Below the pieces are notes generated by a model. The model saw only the letters and a program-made list of their open reading frames with translations. It did not search any database and was not told where the DNA came from. This document shows positions 15,522-21,565 of a DNA stretch of 21,565 bases, piece after piece. Each line of letters opens with the position of its first letter. Position 1 is the stretch's first letter. Both the position numbers and the translations under genes were made by a program. This stretch comes from Candidatus Electronema nielsenii (GTDB lineage Bacteria > Desulfobacterota > Desulfobulbia > Desulfobulbales > Desulfobulbaceae), in NCBI GenBank assembly GCA_026122915.1, contig JAGIXO010000018.1:1-21565 (forward strand), read 5' to 3'.

Positions 15522-17312
15522 TCAGCCCTCTGCCCGCAATTTGGCCAAATTTTCAGCCGCAAAGGCGATGTCCGCGTCCTGTTCCAACGCAATTTGATAA
15601 TTCATGATTGCTTCCTCGTTCCTACCCAATCGCTGCAAATTAAGCGCAAGGTTAGCGTAATCAATGGCAGAAACTGGATTAAGCTGCACGGCCCGCTGAA
15701 AGTGATACACTGCTTGCTCGAAGCGACTGGCCTTGTAATGGCAAACTCCAAGCATGTTGTGGATATCAGGACGTTCCTCGTCACAGTTCAAGCCCTTTTC
15801 TAACACTGGCACTGCTTCCTCAAATTGTCCCAGATCGCGCAGGCAGGCACCAAGATAGGAATAGAGATAAGGCTTGTCCTCATCGTGTGGTTCCAACGTC
15901 AAGGCTGTTTCAAAACAGTACAGGGCAGGCTCAGTTAAGCCTTGGTCGTAAAGATTACGGCCTCGATAAAACTCAACATAATAAGCCTTGGGTAAATCCT
16001 GTCGCATTGCCGCTAATTTTTCCTCCAAGGTAGCTGGTTCTAACAATTCGGCAGCCAGCTTGGCGGCGAACAGGGCTGCATCGCCGGAAGCGGCCCGCTC
16101 GCGGAAATGGGCACCGGGAATGATGACGTAGGCAGCCGGAATCTGCAACTGTGGATGCGTAGTGTTTACCGCCAGCACCTCCATTTGGTTTTTCTGCAAG
16201 ACAGCCAAACAGTTATGCAACTCTTGGAGCATGTCGTCCGCGCTGAGATCAGGCAGCTCACCGACGGAAACAGTTTTTCCGGGATTGACTATGTAATCAA
16301 TTTCAGATAAAGTGAGTGGTTTAGGTAGGCCGGAAGCCACGTAATTGGAGCCAGTCTCAAAATCCCCGGCTAATTGCGCGACTTCGGTCAGGGCGCGGAT
16401 TATTGCTTTATCTGGCCCCGGAGTGGTACCTGCGGTATAAATCAGTTCACTTTTTTGCGGAAAAGTGGTTGGATCCCAAGCTAATGCGCCGATAGTCGGA
16501 ATACCGGTATCGAGTGAAAAATCGTTGACGTATAGTTTGATTCCGTTGCGCTCAAATTTATCTATTAAAGCGCGAGCAACCGGATCAGTCACTGAATTCA
16601 AATCGATAGCTGGAACGCGGAGTTTTTCTCGCGCAATGAGGGCACAGACGTGCCGCTCGACCACTTCAGAAATGCCTTGCAAGATGGCTTCCTCAATGGT
16701 GTTGCCCGCGCAAGGGCCGTTAAATTCGTTGATAGCATAAAACCACGAAAACGGCACCAGCACGTCTTCGTCGCGACTGAGATTTCGCGCCCACGTCCAG
16801 CGTAAGGGCAACCCGGCCAGCAGTCGCTCCAGCAGCTCCGTGCTGCGGGTGGTGTCGTGAACGGAAAGAAGCAGCTCCTTGATTGGCAGCACCGGATGCC
16901 CAACTTCGCGCATGGCTGCATAATCGCCAACGAGGAAGTTGTCGAAATTTTTAATAAAGGAAAAAAAACTGAAGCGCTCGCCCAACTCCATACAGGCACT
17001 GGCCTTGGACTGCTCCGGCGTAGAACCCTTACCCATCTGCTTTTTGGTGCCGATTATTTTGACCGCATCCTCGCCACAGACGCTGAAAAAAACTGGAATA
17101 TCCAGCCGTCCGGTGTCAATACGTCGCACTTCCTTCAGGATGTCCAGCCCGGTGGCCTTCAGTCGTTTCTGAAAGTGTTCCACAGTTTGCACCGGTGTAC
17201 AGGCTTTATCTTGGTCGTAGGTGTATCGTTTCGGGCAATTGCGCAAACGGAGCGTACTTTTCTGCATGATATTTTGCGGGCGAAGGTTCGAGAATAGCGG
17301 ATATTGAGTCAT
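15522..17312 (-). CDS. YcaO-domain protein with C-terminal TPR repeats
   Basis: From the ATG at 17312 this encodes 596 residues; an in-frame ATG at 17267 begins closer to the conserved part and may be the true start, and a TTG at 17321 is also possible. Residues about 85-410 form a YcaO ATP-binding domain: QMGKGSTPEQSKASA with MELGERFSFF, then EEAILQGISEVVERH, then RALTEVAQ, which hold the Mg-ATP-binding glutamates of the family. Residues about 450-595 hold four TPR-like repeats. YcaO enzymes activate amide carbonyls with ATP to make azolines, thioamides or amidines. The PxPxP C-terminus of azoline-forming members is absent, and no TfuA, RiPP precursor or E1-like partner is nearby. The substrate is unknown. 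Confidence 0.88.
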   Translation of the reverse strand: MTQYPLFSNLRPQNIMQKSTLRLRNCPKRYTYDQDKACTPVQTVEHFQKRLKATGLDILKEVRRIDTGRLDIPVFFSVCGEDAVKIIGTKKQMGKGSTPEQSKASACMELGERFSFFSFIKNFDNFLVGDYAAMREVGHPVLPIKELLLSVHDTTRSTELLERLLAGLPLRWTWARNLSRDEDVLVPFSWFYAINEFNGPCAGNTIEEAILQGISEVVERHVCALIAREKLRVPAIDLNSVTDPVARALIDKFERNGIKLYVNDFSLDTGIPTIGALAWDPTTFPQKSELIYTAGTTPGPDKAIIRALTEVAQLAGDFETGSNYVASGLPKPLTLSEIDYIVNPGKTVSVGELPDLSADDMLQELHNCLAVLQKNQMEVLAVNTTHPQLQIPAAYVIIPGAHFRERAASGDAALFAAKLAAELLEPATLEEKLAAMRQDLPKAYYVEFYRGRNLYDQGLTEPALYCFETALTLEPHDEDKPYLYSYLGACLRDLGQFEEAVPVLEKGLNCDEERPDIHNMLGVCHYKASRFEQAVYHFQRAVQLNPVSAIDYANLALNLQRLGRNEEAIMNYQIALEQDADIAFAAENLAKLRAEG

Positions 17313-17400
17313 GAATAGCAAATTTTTGCAAGCCTGTCAATTTTGGGAATTGTGAAGTTACCAGCTCCGCCTCCCTTATGGTGGTTTCATGTTGAATACA

Positions 17401-17427
17401 ATATGTAAAAAGATTATATGTAAAAAG
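17401..17427. repeat. 12-bp direct repeat ATATGTAAAAAG x2
   Basis: Exact copies lie at 17401-17412 and 17416-17427, separated by ATT, giving a 15-base period. They fall between the divergent YcaO and exporter genes, so they could be regulator sites or a local duplication. No third copy was noticed. Confidence 0.6.
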
Positions 17428-17495
17428 GAGCTACGTGGCTATCTCGAATAAATAAATTCAATTTTTCCAGTTCTAACTACGTAAGTTATTTTTTA

Positions 17496-17792
17496 ATGAT
17501 TGCTCCTAAACTATCTATAGTTACCCCTTCATTCAACCAAGGAGAATTGAGCAAGATTGCATTATTCTAATTGCTTAGAAGCAAATGAATATTGCTATAT
17601 CGTTATATGAAAAGCAAGTGTTCGGAAAATACAATTGATAGTTGTGATAAAATTAAATGACTTGAAAAAATAAAAAGATTCCCATTTGTTTTACGTTTTT
17701 TCGATTCATCAATACAAAAAATTGCTGGATACAAAAATATTGTATTTGAAGATGGATTATGGCGTGAAAGGATTCTTCCGTTTTCATTTTAA
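17496..17792 (+). pseudogene. Decayed glycosyltransferase family 2 remnant
   Basis: From the ATG at 17496 the translation MIAPKLSIVTPSFNQGELSK is the classic N-terminus of a GT2 enzyme, but it meets a TAA at 17568-17570 after 24 codons. Downstream, EYCYIVI in a shifted frame (about 17586-17606) could be the next GT2 strand (EYIVIDGGS in intact relatives). A further open stretch from 17661 ends in GYKNIVFEDGLWRERILPFSF with a TAA at 17790-17792; I cannot assign that part. Multiple frame changes and a large missing core indicate an old deletion remnant. The first segment is convincing, the extent of the rest is inference. Confidence 0.5.
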
Positions 17793-17846
17793 TAGTAGTG
17801 ATGCAGGATATCAATCTCCGTTGGAGAAGGTAAAAACTCGGCAAGC

Positions 17847-18692
17847 ATGAGCGAAAATCAATGGACTCTGATCATAAAGCCAAAAACAGGCTGGTTGGAT
17901 ATTGATCTGAAAGAACTATGGCGATATCGTGATTTGGTTTCTATGTTTATCCAGCGTGATTTTGTCACTCAATATAAGCAGACTATTTTAGGTCCTCTCT
18001 GGTATATTATTCAGCCGTTATTCACCACAGTTATTTTTACAATAATTTTCGGTAAAGTTGCAAAGATTTCTACAGACGCACTTCCGCCTTTTTTATTTTA
18101 TATGGCCGGCAATGTAATGTGGGGATATTTTTCTGTCAGTCTTATTTCTACTGCAAATACCTTTAGTGCTAATGCCGGCATTTTTGGTAAGGTATATTTT
18201 CCCCGATTGGCGGTACCGTTAGCAACAGTGCTTGTTAATTTTCTCCAATTTTTTATTCAGCTTGCTTTGTTTCTTAGTTTTTATCTGTATTTCCAACTGA
18301 AAGGTGTACCAGTGCAGCCAACCGGCTGGTTGCTGCTTTTGCCGCTTTTAATGGTACAAATGGCATTGCTCAGTTTTGGACTGGGGGTGCTATTCTCATC
18401 GATGACCACTAAATACAAGGACATGCGATTAGTCATGGCTTTTCTCGTACAAATATGGATGTACGCAACGCCTGTGGTCTATCCCATGAGTCAGATACCA
18501 GAATGGCTCCTTTCTTGGTATGTATTGAATCCAATGGCTGCTATAGTGGAAAGTTTTCGCTATATGTTTTTTGGAGCCAGCGCAGTGCAGTTGAGCCAAA
18601 TTGCTCTCAGTTGGTTGATCACGTTGCTAATTTTGTTTACTGGTGTTATATTATTTAGTCGAATTGAAAAAACGTTCATGGATACGATCTGA
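17847..18692 (+). CDS. wzm: ABC-2 type polysaccharide export permease (Wzm-like)
   Basis: The protein has 281 residues with six predicted membrane segments. The amphipathic N-terminus, DLKELWRYRDLVSMFIQRDF, is followed by QYKQTILGPLWYIIQPLFTTVIFTIIFG, the signature of O-antigen and teichoic-acid ABC-2 permeases. PFFLFYMAGN-like and PVVYPMSQIPEWL segments come later (the former reads PPFLFYMAGN here). With the ATPase encoded six bases downstream it would move an undecaprenyl-diphosphate-linked glycan across the inner membrane. The DNA is more AT-rich than region 2. No in-frame alternative start exists before an upstream stop, so the ATG at 17847 stands although its purine-rich ribosome site is distant. 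Confidence 0.92.
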   Translation: MSENQWTLIIKPKTGWLDIDLKELWRYRDLVSMFIQRDFVTQYKQTILGPLWYIIQPLFTTVIFTIIFGKVAKISTDALPPFLFYMAGNVMWGYFSVSLISTANTFSANAGIFGKVYFPRLAVPLATVLVNFLQFFIQLALFLSFYLYFQLKGVPVQPTGWLLLLPLLMVQMALLSFGLGVLFSSMTTKYKDMRLVMAFLVQIWMYATPVVYPMSQIPEWLLSWYVLNPMAAIVESFRYMFFGASAVQLSQIALSWLITLLILFTGVILFSRIEKTFMDTI

Positions 18693-18698
18693 ATTGCA

Positions 18699-19991
18699 AT
18701 GAATGTTATTCAGATAGAAAATTTGTCCAAAGAATACCGCCTTGGTGTCATTGGTCATGGCACCCTGACTCGTGACCTACAATCTTGGTGGGCAAAGGTG
18801 CAAGGCAAGGAAGACCCAAATAGTAAAATTCAGCCGATGCTGGCTGGGCAGAAAAAGCAGATTCAAGGCGACAGCTTCTGGGCCTTGCAAGAGATCAATT
18901 TAGAGGTCAAACAAGGAGAGATACTTGGCATAATTGGAAGAAATGGTGCTGGGAAATCAACGTTGCTCAAAATACTTTCTCGCGTTACTGCGCCGACTAA
19001 AGGCCAGATTAAAATCAAAGGCCGCATAGCAAGCCTACTGGAAGTAGGGACAGGTTTTCACCCTGAATTGACAGGTCGGGAAAATATTTTTATGAATGGT
19101 GCCATTCTTGGCATGTACAAGAATGAAATTAGAAACAAGCTCGATGAGATTATTGATTTTTCTGGAATAGAAAAATTTATAGATACACCGGTGAAACGAT
19201 ATTCATCTGGTATGTATGTTCGGTTGGCTTTTGCCGTAGCTGCGCATTTAGAACCAGAAATTTTAGTAGTTGATGAAATTCTGGCTGTTGGAGATGCAGA
19301 GTTTCAAAAAAAATGCTTAGGAAAAATGGATGATGTCGTTCATGAAGGACGTACCGTGATTGTTGTAAGTCATAACATGGGCATGATAACGCAGTTATGC
19401 CCCTCTGTTGTTTGGTTACGTCATGGAAAAATTGAAAAAAATGGTGCAACAAAAGAAATAATAGCAGAATATTTTTCTGAATCATTCGATAATGTATCTA
19501 CAGGGAAATTTGAAATAAAACCTGATAGTAAGAAACTGTCGCAGTTGACTCAATTCTGTTTACTTGATGAACTTGAAAGGGCAGTAGAAAATTACACCTG
19601 TGACCAGAAAATAATATTAAATTTAACATATACTGTTCGTTATAAAGTTAAAGGTCTGTATGGGTATTTACAGATCATGACAGCAGATCAAATTGTTGCG
19701 ATGGTTTCAGACAGTTTTGATTCAGGAGAGAATCTTTTAGATGATCTTGATTCGGGTATATACAGGATTTTGATCCAAATACCTCCACGTACATTAGCTC
19801 CAGGTGATTATTATGTTTATTTAAATTTTACAAGCCCAAAATATCAAGGAGACAATATAGATAGTCCAGGTATTGTTGGTCGCTTTCATCTTGATGATCC
19901 AACATCAAAGCGAGGTAACAAGAGAAATGGTTTTTTCAGTACCTTGTTGAAATGGGATGTGGATAACTTACTGGAGAATTTTTCTTCATAG
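18699..19991 (+). CDS. wzt: Polysaccharide ABC exporter ATP-binding protein with C-terminal glycan-binding domain (Wzt-like)
   Basis: The protein has 430 residues. The nucleotide-binding domain spans about 1-245: Walker A GRNGAGKST at 80-88, signature YSSGM at 168-172, Walker B ILVVDE at 188-193 and the switch histidine H225 in VVSHN. The ~40-residue insertion before FWALQEINLEV is normal for this subfamily. Residues about 265-425 form an extra beta-rich C-terminal domain of the Wzt type, which in known systems recognises the finished, capped glycan before export. It pairs with the permease immediately upstream. The presence of this domain suggests an O-antigen whose non-reducing end is modified. 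Family assignment is firm; the glycan is not known. Confidence 0.92.
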   Translation: MNVIQIENLSKEYRLGVIGHGTLTRDLQSWWAKVQGKEDPNSKIQPMLAGQKKQIQGDSFWALQEINLEVKQGEILGIIGRNGAGKSTLLKILSRVTAPTKGQIKIKGRIASLLEVGTGFHPELTGRENIFMNGAILGMYKNEIRNKLDEIIDFSGIEKFIDTPVKRYSSGMYVRLAFAVAAHLEPEILVVDEILAVGDAEFQKKCLGKMDDVVHEGRTVIVVSHNMGMITQLCPSVVWLRHGKIEKNGATKEIIAEYFSESFDNVSTGKFEIKPDSKKLSQLTQFCLLDELERAVENYTCDQKIILNLTYTVRYKVKGLYGYLQIMTADQIVAMVSDSFDSGENLLDDLDSGIYRILIQIPPRTLAPGDYYVYLNFTSPKYQGDNIDSPGIVGRFHLDDPTSKRGNKRNGFFSTLLKWDVDNLLENFSS

Positions 19992-20017
19992 CAACAACAA
20001 ATAGAGATTTAATATTT

Positions 20018-21022
20018 ATGTTTACAAATAAAAACATCCTAATAACAGGGGGGACGGGGTCTTTTGGGAGACGATATGTAAAAACTATCCTTACACAATA
20101 CAAACCAAATAAAGTTATTATTTTCTCGCGGGACGAGCTAAAGCAATTTGAAATGTTGCAAGAATTTTCATCACCTGTAATGCGGTATTTTATTGGTGAT
20201 GTTCGTGATTATGATCGTATCGATCAAGCAATGCAAGAAGTAGATTATGTTATTCATGCAGCAGCATTAAAACAAGTTCCTGCTGCTGAATATAATCCGA
20301 TGGAATGTATAAAAACAAATATACATGGTGCAGAGAATGTTATTCGGTCGGCTATAAAAAATAGGGTGGCAAAAGTTATTGCTCTTTCAACAGATAAGGC
20401 TGCTAACCCTATCAATCTTTACGGTGCTACTAAATTAGTATCTGATAAACTTTTTGTAGCTGCAAATAATATGGTTGGAAAAAATCCAACTCGTTTCTCA
20501 GTAGTGAGATATGGGAATGTGGTTGGTTCTCGAGGTTCTGTTGTGCCTTTCTTCAAAAAGCTCCTTTCTGATGGAGCAGCTGTTCTGCCTGTTACTCATC
20601 CTGACATGACGCGTTTTTGGATAACAATCCAGCAAGGAGTTGATTTCGTTTTGAAAAATTTTGGACGAATGCTCGGAGGCGAAATATTTATTCCAAAAAT
20701 TCCTTCAATGCGAATATTAGATTTAGTAAAATCATTTGGTTCGACAATAGATGTGAATATTATAGGCATTCGCCCTGGAGAAAAACTGCATGAAGTAATG
20801 TGTCCTGTTGATGATTCTCATCATACCCTGAAGTTCATGGATCATTTTGTGATTCGTCCAAGCATTGTTTTTCATAATACAAATAACAATTTTATTGTTA
20901 ATGGATTAGGGGAAAGAGGAAACCCTGTTGAACTAGGATTTGAGTATAATTCAGGAACAAACAGTAGATTTCTGACAGTCGATGAGCTGCGAGAATATAA
21001 CAATTCTTCAGAAATACAATGA
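20018..21022 (+). CDS. pseB: UDP-N-acetylglucosamine 4,6-dehydratase (inverting), PseB
   Basis: PseB starts pseudaminic acid synthesis by converting UDP-GlcNAc to the 4-keto-6-deoxy L-arabino sugar. The protein has 334 residues and is a short-chain dehydrogenase-type enzyme: ILITGGTGSFG at 7-17 binds NADP; HAAALKQVPAAEYNP and the catalytic LSTDKA (D126, K127) and YGATK (Y135, K139) are the diagnostic PseB/FlaA1 motifs, including replacement of the usual SYK triad serine by threonine-aspartate-lysine. VTHPDMTRFWIT and IPSMRI are further family hallmarks. Its stop overlaps the pseC start (ATGA). Retaining dehydratases such as PglF are much longer membrane proteins, so PseB is favoured. Confidence 0.94.
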   Translation: MFTNKNILITGGTGSFGRRYVKTILTQYKPNKVIIFSRDELKQFEMLQEFSSPVMRYFIGDVRDYDRIDQAMQEVDYVIHAAALKQVPAAEYNPMECIKTNIHGAENVIRSAIKNRVAKVIALSTDKAANPINLYGATKLVSDKLFVAANNMVGKNPTRFSVVRYGNVVGSRGSVVPFFKKLLSDGAAVLPVTHPDMTRFWITIQQGVDFVLKNFGRMLGGEIFIPKIPSMRILDLVKSFGSTIDVNIIGIRPGEKLHEVMCPVDDSHHTLKFMDHFVIRPSIVFHNTNNNFIVNGLGERGNPVELGFEYNSGTNSRFLTVDELREYNNSSEIQ

Positions 21023-21565
21023 TTCCTTACGGCCATCAGCAAATTTCTGAGGAAGATATTCAAGAAGTTGTTAATGTGCTTCGTTCTGATTTCCTCACAC
21101 AGGGGCCAACGGTCAAGCACTTCGAGTGTGCAGTTGCAAATTATTGCGAAGCAAAGTATGCTGTAGCTGTTTCTAGCGGTACTGCTGCTTTGCATTTGGC
21201 AGCAGTAGCCGCTGGTTTTAGTTTCAACGATGAAGTAATCACTTCACCAATCACTTTTGTTGCATCAGCAAATTGTATTATTTATACAGGCGCAACACCA
21301 ATTTTTGCAGATATTGATAGTGATACGTACTGTATTGATGTTGAGCAAATAAAAAAGAAAATTACTAAAAAGACTAAAGGGCTTATACCTGTTCATTTTG
21401 CCGGTCAGCCATGCGATATGGCTGAAATAGCCGCTATAGCTCGCGAAAGCGGTCTAAAAGTTATTGAAGATGCTGCACATGCCATAGGTGCCAGTTATGA
21501 AGTCGATGGGCAGTCGTATAAGGTTGGTTGCTGCGCCCATTCCGATATGACAATTTTTTTCTTCC
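21019..21565 (+). CDS. pseC: UDP-4-amino-4,6-dideoxy-N-acetyl-L-altrosamine transaminase, PseC (partial, runs off window)
   Basis: The ATG at 21019 overlaps the pseB stop. The 182 codons seen encode IPYGHQQISEEDI at the start, then LTQGPTVKHFE, SSGTAALHLA, EVITSPITFVASANCI and PVHFAGQPCDM, and VIEDAAHAIGASY near the end, a DegT/DnrJ/EryC1-type PLP aminotransferase closest to PseC. It would aminate the PseB product at C4 using glutamate. The PLP-binding lysine lies beyond the window edge and cannot be checked. Coupling to pseB makes the assignment strong. Confidence 0.92.
   Translation, partial: MIPYGHQQISEEDIQEVVNVLRSDFLTQGPTVKHFECAVANYCEAKYAVAVSSGTAALHLAAVAAGFSFNDEVITSPITFVASANCIIYTGATPIFADIDSDTYCIDVEQIKKKITKKTKGLIPVHFAGQPCDMAEIAAIARESGLKVIEDAAHAIGASYEVDGQSYKVGCCAHSDMTIFFF

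Larger units (their letters stand above)
17322..17846. other. 525-base AT-rich divergent intergenic region
   Basis: This gap separates the minus-strand YcaO cluster from the plus-strand ABC-exporter locus and should contain promoters for both. It holds a 12-bp direct repeat (17401-17427) and a decayed glycosyltransferase start (from 17496), described separately. GGAGAAGG lies at 17823-17830 before the exporter gene, 16 bases from its ATG, which is further than usual. No RNA gene or intact coding sequence was recognised. Confidence 0.7.

Noticed and set aside
16857..17297. Plus-strand open frame opposite the YcaO gene
   Set aside because: It lies antisense to conserved YcaO sequence and has no recognisable motif.
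17653..17844. 63-codon minus-strand frame in the divergent spacer
   Set aside because: It is AT-rich low-complexity sequence rich in Phe, Ile and Lys, without motif or good ribosome site.
17700..17850. Frame ending in GYQSPLEKVKTRQA with a stop that overlaps the exporter ATG, reminiscent of an IS3-type transposase C-terminus
   Set aside because: The resemblance is limited to a GYxSPLE string, no catalytic residues or inverted repeats are seen, and the overlapping frame ending GLWRERILPFSF looks at least as protein-like.
1..21565. CRISPR array, tRNA/rRNA genes, complete insertion sequences
   Set aside because: No regularly spaced repeats, no cloverleaf-like or rRNA-like segments and no transposase with terminal inverted repeats were recognised on either strand by eye; a computed scan was not possible.

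Overview
The window reads as a chromosomal stretch from a Gram-negative, anaerobe-like bacterium. The run etfA-fabG-acpP-fabF-rpiB-glyA-nrdR-ribD and the style of its proteins resemble Desulfobulbales-type (Desulfobacterota, former deltaproteobacterial) genomes. That placement is an inference from gene order and general familiarity; no search was run.

Region 1 (1-7584, plus strand) is a housekeeping operon: the C-terminus of an electron-transfer flavoprotein alpha subunit, three type II fatty-acid synthesis genes (fabG, acpP, fabF), ribose-5-phosphate isomerase B, serine hydroxymethyltransferase, the NrdR repressor and the riboflavin enzyme RibD. Most junctions are tight or overlapping. Two irregularities stand out. 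A DNA adenine methyltransferase / HNH endonuclease pair, followed by its own terminator-like hairpin, sits between rpiB and glyA. And nrdR carries an apparent one-base deletion that breaks its last third.

Region 2 (7613-17312, minus strand) is a surface-glycan or lipid-carrier cluster. In transcription order it has a YcaO enzyme with C-terminal TPRs, a left-handed beta-helix acyltransferase, two paralogous flippase-like membrane proteins (the second fused to a C-terminal PD40/TolB-type beta-propeller), a small membrane protein, a multi-spanning GT-C-like protein, a GtrB/ArnC-type polyprenyl-phosphate glycosyltransferase and a second GT2 enzyme. A roughly 2-kb visibly AT-rich block (about 9613-11650) holding the GT-C-like and small membrane genes interrupts otherwise GC-richer DNA and looks acquired. 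The likely theme is synthesis, movement and decoration of a lipid-linked or envelope molecule. The YcaO protein at the head of the cluster has no RiPP partner nearby, so its substrate is unknown.

Region 3 (17322-21565, plus strand) is AT-rich. It begins with about 525 bases of non-coding DNA holding a 12-bp direct repeat and the decayed start of a GT2 glycosyltransferase. An O-antigen-type ABC exporter (Wzm/Wzt) follows, then pseB and the first part of pseC, the opening steps of pseudaminic-acid synthesis. This looks like the start of a transferable O-antigen or glycan locus. The candidate new biology is the YcaO-TPR / acyltransferase / flippase / flippase-propeller module of region 2.
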